64,000 nucleotides of DNA from DASVWZ01 sp963708575 (GTDB lineage: Bacteria > Acidobacteriota > Terriglobia > Terriglobales > Acidobacteriaceae). The stretch is from contig CAVPTB010000003.1 of the NCBI GenBank assembly GCA_963708575.1, positions 744,001 to 808,000 on the forward strand, read 5' to 3'. The stretch's first letter is position 1; each line of letters begins with the position of its first letter. Under the pieces are notes generated by a model. The model worked only from the letters and a program-made list of their open reading frames with translations, searched no databases and was not told where the DNA came from. A program made the position numbers and the translations under genes. Shown piece after piece: positions 25,572 to 35,860 of this stretch.

Positions 25572-25991
25572 GTGAAGCAGCGATTCATTGCGGCGGTTTT
25601 ACTGCTCAATGTGGTGAGTTGGGCGAACTCCGCAGCCTATTGCCTGTCGGGCATGGGGCGGATGGCTTCGCAAATCACCGGCGTGTTGAAATCTGGACAT
25701 GCGACGTCTCCCCAGACGCACGCATGCTGCCCGCACTTGCCGAGCAAGCCGGAGTCAAGGGACTCGGCGGTCCCAGCCTCTGAAGGGATCGACCATCGCT
25801 GCTGCTTCGTGCAGAATCCGCAGATACCGTCGAACCTGCCAGCGAAATCGCGAAGCAGCAATCCGTACGGGCAGAGCTTGGCGGGTTCGAACGAAGTTTC
25901 GATTCCGGTGCTTGCAACGATCGATTCCGAAGTTCTGCCGGCGGCTGTTTTCAGGAACTGCTCGACACTAAGCACCGTTCTGCGTATCTGA
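25572..25991 (+). CDS. Secreted Cys/His-containing protein
   Basis: Encodes 139 residues from a GTG start. A signal peptide (MKQRFIAAVLLLNVVSWANS) precedes a region with HACCPH and DHRCC, two Cys-Cys pairs flanked by His, a pattern seen in secreted proteins that bind copper or other soft metals. The rest is Ser/Pro-rich and probably flexible. Length and layout recall short proteins next to metal-resistance genes, but I do not recognise the family. The next gene, 101 bases downstream, is a much more Cys-rich secreted protein, so the two may act together under the palindrome at 25512. Confidence 0.6.
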   Translation: MKQRFIAAVLLLNVVSWANSAAYCLSGMGRMASQITGVLKSGHATSPQTHACCPHLPSKPESRDSAVPASEGIDHRCCFVQNPQIPSNLPAKSRSSNPYGQSLAGSNEVSIPVLATIDSEVLPAAVFRNCSTLSTVLRI

Positions 25992-26092
25992 TCCCTTTCT
26001 TCTGTCTCCCTTATTGTTTCCTTCGCGCTCCGTCTTGATGTGCGAAGGCAGATACGAAACCAACGAATTTCATCCATTGAGGAGATAAGGAA

Positions 26093-26515
26093 ATGAGATC
26101 CATATCGAAGACGATGATGGCGGTACTGATTCTTACCCTGGCGTCATGGGCACAAACTGCAACACCGAACGCGCCGGCTGCAGGCAATCAAAGTACTCAA
26201 AGTGTGCAGTCCGAGAAGGCATGTTCCTGCTGCGCGAAGATGGCGGAGAGCAAGGACGGGATGGCGTGCTGTGCGCGTCACAAACATGCCAAAGGCGAGG
26301 CGGGGATGGCGTGCTGCAACGGCAAGGACGCCAAGTCGTGCACGAAGGCGGATGCTTCCGGCACGGTTAGCTGCAAGGGCGGGAGTTGCTGCAACAGCAA
26401 AGATGGAAAAGACTGCTGCGCTTCTTCCGGAAAGAACGACAAGATGGCCATGGCGTGCTGTGGCGAGGGAAAGTGCGGCATGTCGAATCACGATCACGGC
26501 GACATGGATAAGTAG
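26093..26515 (+). CDS. Secreted metallothionein-like Cys-rich protein
   Basis: A 140-residue protein. Residues 1-20 are a signal peptide (VLILTLASWAQT). From about residue 43 there are 16 Cys in about 98 residues, mostly as CC pairs (CSCC, GMACC twice, GGSCC, KDCC, AMACCG), spaced by Lys, Asp, Gly and Ser, with a His-rich end (NHDHGDMD). Nothing else recognisable is present. The composition points to metal binding in the periplasm. This is an inference, as I know no family with this exact layout. GGAGATAAGG lies just upstream of the ATG. A terminator follows at 26579. Confidence 0.7.
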   Translation: MRSISKTMMAVLILTLASWAQTATPNAPAAGNQSTQSVQSEKACSCCAKMAESKDGMACCARHKHAKGEAGMACCNGKDAKSCTKADASGTVSCKGGSCCNSKDGKDCCASSGKNDKMAMACCGEGKCGMSNHDHGDMDK

Positions 26516-26578
26516 GGTTCGTCTGCGATGGTTGCGCCGCCGTTTTGGGGCTACCGCGTTTCTACGACAGGAAGCGGG

Positions 26579-26604
26579 GCCGCCAAGACGGCGGCGCTAT
26601 TTTT
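26579..26604 (+). terminator. Intrinsic terminator after the Cys-rich gene
   Basis: A perfect 6-base stem (GCCGCC, 5-base loop, GGCGGC) is followed by GCTATTTTTA. It fits a rho-independent terminator for the plus-strand gene ending at 26515. It touches the stop of the convergent permease gene. On the minus strand there is no T-run after the stem. Confidence 0.6.
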
Positions 26605-28858
26605 ATGTGGTGGGACTGGCGGGCTTGTCGTCGCGGTGCATTTCGTCGAGCAACTTGGCGAGCACTTCGGCGCGCTGGTCTCCGTTCAACTCACGGCGCA
26701 GCTCTTCGAGAGCCAAAGCGACGATGTGGTAGTGATGGGCGCCGGCGAATCTTGAATCCGAGGTCACATCGAGCCATACCTTGTGCATGAGCTCGAGATC
26801 TTGCGGGCGCATACGCGGAGCGTGGGGGCCGAGCATGTATTCATGGACGCTGCCGTTAGGGGCGTGCACTTCTACAATCATGCGCGGACGCGGCTCAGGA
26901 AGGCGTTCCCAGGCATCTCCGGTGAGCTTGGCCTGCTCGTCAGTGGTGAGCTTGTTGGAGAGCCCGCAGACGATGCGGCTGGAGTCCAAGCGCTGGGCGG
27001 TGACGACGATCGCCTCGAAGACGTCGGTGGCGGGAACGACCAGGAGCGAAACCGGCTTACCTTCTTTTTCGGCAACGGCGACGGCGGCGGTGAAGAGTTC
27101 CTGTTCGTAGTGATCGAAGACCTCCGAGGCTTCGACGACGGAGCTGCCACTGAAACTGTGTTCGCGATGATAAAGGCGGCCGGTCATGACGACGACATCC
27201 TGGCGGTTCGTGTCTGTAAGGCGGAGAACGTCGCGAAGGTAATAGAGATTACGAGGATCGCGGACCGCTACGAGAACGTTGCCGGGGCGTACACCCATGG
27301 CGCCGCTTCCCAGTTCCTGGTTGCCGTAGACGCGGAATTGATCCAGGCCACCCGGCTTGCCTTCGCGCTCCAACGCTACCCGGCGTTCCGAGTAAGTGAA
27401 GATGATGAAGAACAAGACGCTGAATGCGACCCCTCCGATGGTGGCTTCGCGCTTGGTCAGCAAATTCACGATGGCGGTAGTGAACAGCACCGCCGAAATG
27501 AGGATGACGCCCAACGGAATTTCACGATGAGCGATGGTGATGTTTCCGGGCACCTTCCACTGCCGTCCACTGGGTTCTTTGTAACGAAGCACGAGGACGG
27601 CGAGCGACATCATGGCAAAGCTCCAGATGACGCCGAAGGCGTACAGACCCGCCAGAGTAAAGACATTCCCTTTGGTGAGGATGATGGTGAACAACTGCAG
27701 GGCGACAATCAGATTGATAATGCGATAGCTGGTGCCAAAACGCGGGTGAGGTTTCTGAAACGCGGAGGTCAGAACTCCGTCCTCAGCGACGCGGTTCAGG
27801 ACGCCGTTAGCGCCCACGATTGAGGTATTTTGAGCGCCGGCGAGGATAAGCACGCCCACCAGCACTACGAATCCGTGGAACAAGAGCTTCGCCCATTGTG
27901 GGCCGACGAGAAAGATCGCGATGCCGCCGATGAGGTTGCCGAAGTACTCCGGCCTGATCTTATCGGGGATAATCATGACGGCAAAAAAGGACACGAGCGA
28001 AGTGAAGAGCAGGCTGTAGACGAAAATCACCAAGCCTGTCTTTTCGAGATTTTTAAGCTTGGGGTGGGCAATCTCGCGGTTGACCTGGGCCAGAGTTTCC
28101 TCGCCGCTCATGGCCAGTACCGAATGCCCGAAGCCGACGAAAAGGATGATGAACGTGAGATGGCTGATCCATGAGCCATTGAGCCATCCCAGCGATTCAA
28201 CATTCAGCGGAACAACCCCGGGGGTGAAGGGACTGGGAGGAAGGTGAACCGGGATGTGGAAAAGCGTGATGGTACACCAGATGATTAAGAGCACCACCAT
28301 GACGGTGGTGACGATCATGATTTGAACTGCCTTCTGGCTCGACTCGTGGATACCCTGAGTGTTTTTCCACCAGAAATAAATCGCTACCAAAGCGCCGAAA
28401 CAGGCCGCGAAACTGTTTTCCGGAAAGTGGGGAAATGGATGCCCCATGTAGCGGCCGACATCCTCAATGAATCCGGCAAGATATTGTCCGGCGACGACGG
28501 CGCTGATGGGGCCGGTGAGAACGTAGTCGAAAAGCAGGGCAGAGACGGAGAACTTGGCCAGGGTACCGCCCATGGCCTCTTTCACGACACGGTAGACGCC
28601 GCCACGGACGAACATGCTGCTGGATTCGATATAGAGGGCGCGGACGGCGTAGCTGAAAAGCATGACGGCGAGAATGAACCAGGGAGCGCTCTTGCCGATG
28701 ACCTTCTCGGCGTCACCGCCGGCGTAGTAGGCGGAGGAGGCGAGGTCGGACAGAACGATGGCGGCCGCTCGCCAAAACGAGATGAATGTCAGCATGACCG
28801 TGGTGGCCACAAATACCTTGGCCGCCGGGCGTCTGACGTTTTGTAAGGATGAGGACAT
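26603..28858 (-). CDS. APC-superfamily amino acid permease with cytoplasmic domain
   Basis: A 751-residue transporter. Residues 1 to about 490 hold about 12 hydrophobic helices, including the early segment MLTFISFWRAAAIVLSDLAS and VFVKMGG-type loops of the APC fold. A hydrophilic domain of about 250 residues follows (from GVRPGNVLVAVRDPRN), with repeated VVVMTGR and VSLLVVPATDVFEAI strands as in UspA-like nucleotide-binding domains. It ends in an acidic tail. It should import an amino acid or related solute; the substrate is unknown. I start at ATG 28858 (MSSSLQNVRRP); an upstream codon at 28882 adds eight residues. It is convergent with the Cys-rich gene. Confidence 0.86.
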   Translation of the reverse strand: MSSSLQNVRRPAAKVFVATTVMLTFISFWRAAAIVLSDLASSAYYAGGDAEKVIGKSAPWFILAVMLFSYAVRALYIESSSMFVRGGVYRVVKEAMGGTLAKFSVSALLFDYVLTGPISAVVAGQYLAGFIEDVGRYMGHPFPHFPENSFAACFGALVAIYFWWKNTQGIHESSQKAVQIMIVTTVMVVLLIIWCTITLFHIPVHLPPSPFTPGVVPLNVESLGWLNGSWISHLTFIILFVGFGHSVLAMSGEETLAQVNREIAHPKLKNLEKTGLVIFVYSLLFTSLVSFFAVMIIPDKIRPEYFGNLIGGIAIFLVGPQWAKLLFHGFVVLVGVLILAGAQNTSIVGANGVLNRVAEDGVLTSAFQKPHPRFGTSYRIINLIVALQLFTIILTKGNVFTLAGLYAFGVIWSFAMMSLAVLVLRYKEPSGRQWKVPGNITIAHREIPLGVILISAVLFTTAIVNLLTKREATIGGVAFSVLFFIIFTYSERRVALEREGKPGGLDQFRVYGNQELGSGAMGVRPGNVLVAVRDPRNLYYLRDVLRLTDTNRQDVVVMTGRLYHREHSFSGSSVVEASEVFDHYEQELFTAAVAVAEKEGKPVSLLVVPATDVFEAIVVTAQRLDSSRIVCGLSNKLTTDEQAKLTGDAWERLPEPRPRMIVEVHAPNGSVHEYMLGPHAPRMRPQDLELMHKVWLDVTSDSRFAGAHHYHIVALALEELRRELNGDQRAEVLAKLLDEMHRDDKPASPTT

Positions 28859-28958
28859 CACAGCTTGCGCTGGAAAGCGCAAAAGTAAAAATCTAACACA
28901 CTGCTGTGAATACGGCAGCCGGGAACAAGTAGAGCAGACGATTTAACCTCTAGATAAT

Positions 28959-29901
28959 CTAACCGGTTACGGGGTTTTCGAGCTGAGTCGTAGGTTTCGC
29001 CGAGTCTTTCGCCATATAGGTTCGAGTGATGCGGTCATGCCAGCAGAGTTGGTCTTCATCGAGCCAGCACCAGGCGTAGCCCAGACCTACGGATAGTCCG
29101 GAAAGCACTGAGGCGAGAGCCCTCCACCGGCGGAGGGTGCGAGGAACAGGCTCTCCACTGAAGCGGGTGAGGGAAAGCTTTGCCAGCTTGAGTCCGGGAG
29201 TGGTACCTGAGTGAACCAGGAAAAGATACTGATAGGCAGCCCAGAAGGTAATGATGAGAGCAGCGCAGACTCCGGCAGCCTCTTTGAGTGACGGTATGGT
29301 CGAGGCAATCCTGCAGCCGATGTAGGCGAATCCCGCAAAAGAAGCGAGCACCAGCAGCGCGTCGAACATTCCCGCAACCACCCTGCGCGACATTGGCGGG
29401 GGATTGAGAGGAAGCTCGAATCCTGGGCGTCTTTCCGCCGGGGATTGCTCCTGCGCCTCGATGGAGATACCGCCGAGAGCAGGCGGGAGGCGGCAACTGC
29501 TCGGGAACCTCCAAGATTCTGGGTCGATCCAGCACCGGCTCCGCCAGCTCATCGAAGGTGATCAGGGGAGTGGTGAAGAACCTGGGAAACTCGAGGATCT
29601 TGGCGCCTTGATCAGGGACGGCGGGTTCAACCACAGCAGGTTCGGGTGAAAATGTGGGAGGGAGTTCAGGTGCGACTGGTTGCATAGCTACAGCGAGGCG
29701 AGTAGCGGGCACTTCTGGAGGCGGAGCGGATCGATGATTCCAGGCGGCCTCGTCGAATTTTAGCTGGAGCGAAGGGTAGCGAGGCGATGGCGCCCGCTTG
29801 CGCGCGCGATAGTGATCGAGTTTAGCAGCCAGCTCTCGACGCCACTGATCTGCGGATGGAGCGGGACTGGCAAGGTCCTGCTTCGCGGCTGATTGTGGCA
29901 C
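28959..29901 (-). CDS. RDD-family membrane protein, apparent frameshift
   Basis: The N-terminal part (29901 to about 29480) reads MPQSAAKQDL...WRRELAAKLDHYRARKRAP and reaches RILEVPEQLPPPA. The C-terminal part in another frame reads ALGGISIEAQEQ, then an RDD domain: RRVVAGMFDALLVLASFAGF, LFLVHSGTTPGLKLAKL and a last helix, ending NPVTG at 28959. One extra base in the CCCGCCTGCTCTC stretch (29475-29490) accounts for the switch. About three membrane helices. RDD proteins may act in ion or solute transport. Whether the break is real or an error is open. Confidence 0.72.
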
Positions 29902-30327
29902 GATGGCATCGTGTGCGGCGGAAGAGGCGTCATTCGCCCTTCGCGATGGGATTTTGATCGGAAGACGGGTTCGATCCGAGTTCGCCGATGGTCGACCTGG
30001 AAGCGGCTTGGGACGTTTGGTGTCTTCAGGCCCGAATCGTTGGGGAAGCTAGCGTTCGCTGTAGAATCCGTTCGCACGTCTGCGCTATGCAGCGGGAAAT
30101 CGGTACTCTCGGGTTCGAATCTAGGTCTCATCACCAAATCACGGCACGAGGAATTTCACGGCGCGAGATGACATCAAACGGAGTACCGGTTGGAGCCAAA
30201 GGCGCGGCCAGAGCGAATACTGATCGGCAAGCGTTGGAGCGAGAGTTTTTGCTTGTGAAGCCAGCGGCATGCTAACGTCACGGTACCCGAGCTTAAACTC
30301 AAGTTCCGGGGAGCTCGTGCGCTTCCG
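29902..30327. other. Gene-free stretch of about 430 bases
   Basis: This separates the divergent RDD and lptD genes. I see no credible coding region and no dispersed repeat. Two T-loop-like words (GGGTTCGATCC near 29968, GGGTTCGAATC near 30113) have no tRNA around them. Confidence 0.5.
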
Positions 30328-32770
30328 ATGAATTCCCGCACACGAATCCTTATCACGGTGGCGTTCGTTTGTCATCTGCTACTCGCGCCTCGATTAGTAA
30401 CCAGCCAGTTGCTGTCTACTTCGACCAGCCAATCTCATGGCCTGCCGAGCGCTCCGTCCGCGCTGAATGAAGAAGACGTCACTATCAAAGCGCTGAGCCA
30501 GGAAAAAGACGGAAATATCTATAAATTGCACGGCCAGGCTGAGATTCGCTACAGCGGGTACATCCTTTACGCGGACGAGGTTACCTACAATGCGGACACC
30601 GGTGTGGCCATCGCCGACGGCCACGTCGTGCTCGACGGGAGCTTGAACGACGAGCACATTCAAGCGACCCATGCCGTTTACAACATCCGCGAGGAAACGG
30701 GCCGCTTTGAAAATGTAGTGGCAACGATTGGGGTGAAGGCGCGGGGCAACAAAGTTGTTTTGACTTCGCCGAACCCGTTCTTCATTACCGCAAAATCTGC
30801 AGAGAAGAGTTCCGCCGATCACTATGTGGTCTACGACGGCACAGTCACGACCTGCGAGTTGCCTCATCCCAAATGGCGTTTTAAGGCGCGAGAGATCGTG
30901 GTGGACGTGGGGGCGACCGCCAAGATTTATCACACGAGTTTCGGAATCAGGGGGATTCCGATTTTTTACTTCCCGTTTGCCACTCTGCCCGCGCAACGCG
31001 AGCCGCGGCAAAGCGGCTTCATGATTCCGAACTTCGGGACATCGAGCGTGAAAGGGACGATTCTTGGGGAATCATTCTTCTGGGCAATTAACCGCAGTCT
31101 GGATGCTCATGTGGGAGCCGACTATTATTCCGCGCGGGGATGGGCGCCACGGGGAGAATTTCGGGCGCGCCCCAGCGACACTTCGTTCGTGGATTTGAAC
31201 TTCTTCGGAGTTTTGGACCGGGGTATCGGAAATCCGTCGGTGGATCAAGGTGGAGAAGAGGTGAGGTTGAATGCGGAAGGGGAGTTCGGCCACAACTTTC
31301 GGGGAGTGGCGAACCTCGACTACCTGAGTTCATTCGTGTTCCGGCTGGCTTTTAGTGAAGTATTCACCCAGGCGGTGAACTCGGAAGTAAAGTCGGTCGC
31401 ATTCTTATCGAACACCACGAACAATTACTTCACCAACGTCGCGGCACAGCGCTATCAGGATTTTGAGAGCACGACGCATGGGGACGTTATCACCATCCTT
31501 CATGCTCCGGGCTTTGAGTCGTCGACGGTGGAGCGGGAGTTGGGACATTCTCCGTTTTACTGGTCGTACGATGCGGCAGCGGAAGGGCTTTCAAGGAGCG
31601 AGCCAGGATTCAGCACGGCGCCGTTGCTGGCGCGGTTCGATTTGGCTCCGGAATTGTCGATGCCGTTGAAGATCGACGGATGGTCGTTGCGCCCGGCATT
31701 CGGGTTGCGCGACACGTTTTATACGCAGCAGCTGGTTCCCTCGACAACAGAATTCGGAACGGCAATTTCCAATGACATCAACCGCAAGGCGCTGGAGGGA
31801 TCGGTCGAGCTGCGGCCGCCAACGATAGAAAAGGTGTTCGATGGCCAATGGCTTGGCCGGAAATGGAAGCATGTGGTCGAGCCGCGGGTGGTGTACGGCT
31901 ACGTGACGGGGGTCAACAATTTCGCGAACATTTTGCGGTTTGACGAGCGGGACATTCTGACGGACACCAATGAAGTGGAGTACGGCGTGGTGAATCGTCT
32001 GTATGCGAAGCGGACTTCGAACAAGCCGGAGGATTGCGGACAGGAGGGGATGCCATCTTTGTTTGTGGGAGGAGCGGCTCCGGGTACGCACGTGCCGTGG
32101 GAGAAAGCAGGAGCAGCCAAAAGAGGCACCGTGCAATGACGGCCCGCAGGTTCGGGAGATTCTGACCTGGGAGCTGGCGCAGAAGTACTACATCGACCCC
32201 ACATTCGGAGGAGCGTTTCAGATTGGCCGAAACAATATCTTCGACAGCACGGTGGATTTGACGGGGATTTCATTCCTGACGCAGGAGCGTCATCTTTCGC
32301 CGCTGGTTTCGCGGCTGCGCATGCAAACCAGCTCACGGACGGACGTGGAATGGGACTTGGACTATGACTTCAAACTAGGGCGAATCAATACGAGTAACGC
32401 GTTTGTGAACTACCGATTTGGAGCATTTACGGTCGGCGGGGGTGACGCCTACCTTCAGGTGCCGGCAGAGACGCTGGGCGCTATATTCTCGGGACAAAAA
32501 TTTAATCAGTTTCGCCTGCTGTTAGGCTATGGACATCCGGACAAGCGCGGGTTCAGCGCAGCCAGCAACGTGGGATTTGACCAGAATATCGGGTTTCTGC
32601 AATATGCTGCGGTGCAGACGACGTATAACTGGGATTGTTGCGGGGTGAATCTTGAGTTCCGGCGCTTTGCGCTGGGATCGGTACGAAATGAGAATCAGTA
32701 TAGATTTACCTTCGCGCTGGCAAACCTGGGGGCTCTAGGCAATTTGAGGCGGCCGGAGCGGTTATTCTGA
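30328..32770 (+). CDS. lptD: LPS assembly protein LptD, apparent frameshift
   Basis: The outer-membrane protein that inserts lipopolysaccharide into the outer leaflet. A signal sequence is followed by an OstA/LptA-like domain (EDVTIKALSQEKDGNIYKL to about residue 150), then the beta-barrel with IPIFYFPFATLP and RQSGFMIPNFGTSSVKG. The first frame stops at 32139. The second continues with KEAPCNDGPQVREILTWELA to 32770, where NWDCCGVNLEFRR is the usual barrel C-terminus. An extra A in AAAA (32119-32122) joins them (AKEAPCND), giving about 813 residues. The gene should be vital in a diderm with LPS, so a sequence error is likely. larE follows. Confidence 0.85.
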
Positions 32771-32833
32771 GATCGTAGTGCGGCGAAGAGCATCCTTTAT
32801 GGACGGTTCGTCACCTAACGATCGAGACAGTTT

Positions 32834-33670
32834 ATGCAATCGGATCTGAATTCGAAGCGTGCTGCTCTGGAACTGTGCATTGGGCGGTTGGGGCGTGCGC
32901 TGGTCGCTTACTCCGGTGGAGTGGATTCGGCGTATCTGGCGTGGGAGATGCACCGACTGCTAGGCGCCCACATGCTGGCAGTAATCGCGGATTCGCCAAG
33001 TCTGGCGCGCGTCCAATTGGAGGATGCCCTGGCGTTTGCGCGGGAGCATGAGATTCCGGTGGAAGTCATCGGGACCTCGGAGTTTGAGCGGGAAGAATAC
33101 GTACGGAACGATGGCGCGCGCTGTTTTCATTGCAAGGACGAATTGTTTATCAAGATGGAAGAATTTTCGCGCGAGCGCGGGTACGAGACGATCAGTTATG
33201 GCGTGAATTTGGACGATCAAGGGGATTTTCGTCCGGGACAGAAGGCCGCGAAGCAGCACCAAGTGGTGGCTCCTTTGCTGGAGGCTGGACTGGGGAAACA
33301 GGAAATCCGCGAATTGGCTCGAGAAGCAGGATTAAGAATATGGGACAAACCTGCGTCGGCTTGCCTGTCGTCGCGTTTGGAGTACGGTCGACCGGTGACG
33401 CGGGAAGCGTTGAGCATGGTAGAGCGCGGAGAAGATGAACTTCGCAGGCTGGGGTTCCGGCAGATGCGGGTACGCCATCACGGGGAGCTAGTGCGGATTG
33501 AGATCGCGCGAGATGAAATGGAGCGGGCGCTGAGTCCGGAAATGGCGGCGGAGTTCAGCCGGATCTTTAAAGAGATTGGTTTCAAGTTTGTGACGCTCGA
33601 TCTGGAAGGCTTTCGTTCCGGGTCGATGAATGTCTTGTTGACCTTGGAGCAACTTACCCGCAGTGCGTAA
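32834..33670 (+). CDS. larE: ATP-dependent sacrificial sulfur transferase LarE
   Basis: A 278-residue PP-loop enzyme that donates its own Cys sulfur to build the nickel-pincer cofactor of lactate racemase-type enzymes. The PP-loop is YSGGVDSAYL (26-35). GARCFHCKDELF (95-106) is the family segment. The sacrificial Cys is C177 in KPASACLSSRLEYG. The usual partners LarB and LarC are not in the window, nor is LarA, so the client must be elsewhere if the pathway is complete. Confidence 0.92.
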   Translation: MQSDLNSKRAALELCIGRLGRALVAYSGGVDSAYLAWEMHRLLGAHMLAVIADSPSLARVQLEDALAFAREHEIPVEVIGTSEFEREEYVRNDGARCFHCKDELFIKMEEFSRERGYETISYGVNLDDQGDFRPGQKAAKQHQVVAPLLEAGLGKQEIRELAREAGLRIWDKPASACLSSRLEYGRPVTREALSMVERGEDELRRLGFRQMRVRHHGELVRIEIARDEMERALSPEMAAEFSRIFKEIGFKFVTLDLEGFRSGSMNVLLTLEQLTRSA

Positions 33671-33759
33671 GGCGCGGAGACGCGCGGAAAGCCCCAAAAA
33701 TAGCGGGGAATCGACAACTCCGGACATCTCGTTGTGAGATAATCTGGACTTTGATCCCA

Positions 33760-34716
33760 ATGTGCAGGCGGTTTCTAGTGACGTTCTTCCGACGTTCGTT
33801 GTTTGTGCTGCTTTTGATTTGTCTGGGCTGTGCCGCGCAGTCGGCGCCCAGCGATCTGACGCAGAAAATCCAAGGCCAGGTTCGGGCTTACTACAAGATT
33901 CCAGCGGACGTAGCGATCAATTTGAGTCCGCTGCGGCCGAGCGACTTTCCCAATTATGACGCCGTGACCATCACCATGGACGGCGAGGGACAGAAGAAAG
34001 TCTTCGAATTTCTGATTTCAAAGGACCAGAAAACGCTGATCCGCATGACCAAGATTGACCTGACCAAGGACGCCTACAGCGAGGTCATGAAGAAGCTCGA
34101 CGTCACGAACCGTCCGACCCGAGGCAGCAACGACGCCAAGGTAGTGGTGGTGAACTTCGATGACTTCGAGTGCCCATTCTGTTCGCGGATGCATCAGGTG
34201 CTGTTTCCGGAAATCCTGAAGGAATATGGAGACCGGGTGAAGTTTGTGTACAAGGATTATCCGCTGACGGAGATCCATCCCTGGGCGGTGCACGCGGCGG
34301 TCGATGCGAATTGCCTGGCGGCGCAGAGCGGCGATGCCTACTGGGATTTCGCCGATTACATTCACGCCAACCAGCGCGAGGTGGGTTCGGAAAAGGGTCG
34401 CGACAGCCAGTTCAAGGCGCTGGACCGCATCGCCACAGATCAGGGGCAGAAGCACAATGTGGACCAGGCCAAACTGCAAGCATGCGTGAAGGCCCAGAAC
34501 GAGGACGGCATCAAGGCGTCGATGAAAGAAGCCGAGGAAGTGGGAGTGACAGCGACGCCGACCATGTTTATCAACGGGCAAGAAATCGACGGGGCGTTAC
34601 CGATCGACGAGGTGCGAGCGACTCTGGACCAGGCTTTGACCCGGGCGGGAGTGCCGGTGCCGAAGCATACGGCGACTGAGCCGGCCGCCAGCGATACCAA
34701 ACCTAAAGGCGAGTAG
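33760..34716 (+). CDS. DsbA-like thioredoxin-fold protein
   Basis: A 318-residue exported protein. The N-terminus is a signal sequence with a Cys-rich end (LLLICLGCAAQS), possibly a lipoprotein. Residues to about 130 form an N-terminal domain with no motif. The DsbA/BdbD-type domain then has the CxxC site FECPFCSRMHQVLF, VKFVYKDYPL and the cis-Pro loop GVTATPTMFINGQ. It should form or isomerise disulfides outside the cytoplasm. ATG 33760 is preferred to an in-frame TTG three codons upstream. The foldase gene is 75 bases downstream, so the two may serve envelope protein folding together. Confidence 0.88.
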   Translation: MCRRFLVTFFRRSLFVLLLICLGCAAQSAPSDLTQKIQGQVRAYYKIPADVAINLSPLRPSDFPNYDAVTITMDGEGQKKVFEFLISKDQKTLIRMTKIDLTKDAYSEVMKKLDVTNRPTRGSNDAKVVVVNFDDFECPFCSRMHQVLFPEILKEYGDRVKFVYKDYPLTEIHPWAVHAAVDANCLAAQSGDAYWDFADYIHANQREVGSEKGRDSQFKALDRIATDQGQKHNVDQAKLQACVKAQNEDGIKASMKEAEEVGVTATPTMFINGQEIDGALPIDEVRATLDQALTRAGVPVPKHTATEPAASDTKPKGE

Positions 34717-34791
34717 CCGACAGGTAGTAAGCAAATATCAAGTTCAGTCTGCTGAAGAAACGGGCGCACCGAGTTGTGCGGAGGGGACCGA

Positions 34792-35860
34792 GTGAAAAGC
34801 AAAAAGCCTATTCGTCCAAGCGCGTTGATTGCCGTTTGTTGTCTGCTTGCCATTGGAGTGGGTTGCAGCGGAAAGCAGGGCGGCGGCGACGTGATGGCCA
34901 CCGTGGATGGACACAAGATCTACAAAGCAGACGTCGATAAATATTACGAGAACCAGACGGCGGGCTCGCAACAGCAGCCGGTGGGCGAGCAATCCACCAG
35001 TTTGCGTCTGAGCATTTTGCGGGAGCTGATCGACAACGAGATTCTGATGCGGCGCGCCGAAAAGCTAGGACTATTGGCGGCTGACGACGAAGTTGAGCGC
35101 AAAGTCAACGAGATCAAGTCGCCGTATACGAAGGAAGAGTTCGATGCGCGTTTGAAAGAGAAAAAGCTTTCATTGGACGACTTCAAGCGGGACTTGCGGC
35201 GGTCGTTGACGGTGGACAAGGTCCTGAACAAGGAAGTGACGTCGAAGATCAACATCTCGGACCAGGACATCACGAATTATTACAACGCGCACAAGGCGGA
35301 ATTCAATCTGGTAGAACCGCAGTACCATCTGGCGCAGATTTTTGTCACCACGTCGCCTAACGCGCAGGTGCACAACCTGAAGAACGACAAGGCGCAGAAC
35401 GAAGCCGACGCGAAGAAGAAGATCCAGATGATTGCCAACCGGCTGGACAGTGGCGACGACTTCGGGACTGTGGCCATGAACTATTCGGAGGATCCGGAGA
35501 CGTCGGGAAACGGCGGCGACCTGGGGTTCACGCCGGAGTCATCGCTCAAGAATACCGATCCGGTTACGCGCGATACGGTCGGGAAGATGAAGCCGGGGCA
35601 GTACAGTCCGGTCATCACGGTGGTGAATCCGATGACGAAACAGTTGGTCGGGTTTCGAATCGTGAAGCTGGTGGCGAAGGAACCGGCGGGACAGCGTGAG
35701 CTTGGCCGATCCGCGAGTGCAGGAAGCGATCCGTTCGCAGTTGCGCGATCGCCGCGAGCAGTTACTGAAGGCGGCTTACTACGAAGTGCTGCGAGACCAG
35801 GCCAAGGTAGAAAACTTCTACGCGCAGCGGGTGCTGGACGGAAACGGCGCGGCGCAGTAG
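34792..35860 (+). CDS. Parvulin-type peptidyl-prolyl isomerase (SurA/PrsA-like), apparent frameshift
   Basis: An exported folding factor. A GTG start follows GGAGGGG. The signal sequence ends in VGCSG, close to a lipobox. A SurA_N-like helical domain follows (DGHKIYKADVDKYYENQTAG, LRELIDNEILMRRAEKLGLLA). The PpiC domain has EPQYHLAQIFVTTSPN, DSGDDFGTVAMNYSEDPETS and GGDLGF. The first frame runs on to 35988 with unlikely Arg/Gly-rich sequence. The other frame takes over at 35704 with ADPRVQEAIRSQLRDRREQL and stops at 35858-35860. One extra G in TTGGCC (35704-35705) restores RELADPRVQEAI and gives about 356 residues. Confidence 0.8.

Noticed and set aside
28951..28961. TAGATAATCTA palindrome as an operator upstream of the permease gene
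   Set aside because: It is only 5+5 bases and about 95 bases from the start. I cannot support a regulator or a promoter there.
29960..30160. Two T-loop-like words (GGGTTCGATCC, GGGTTCGAATC) suggesting tRNA genes
   Set aside because: The flanking bases cannot form a T-stem, D-arm or acceptor stem, and no anticodon arm is in place.
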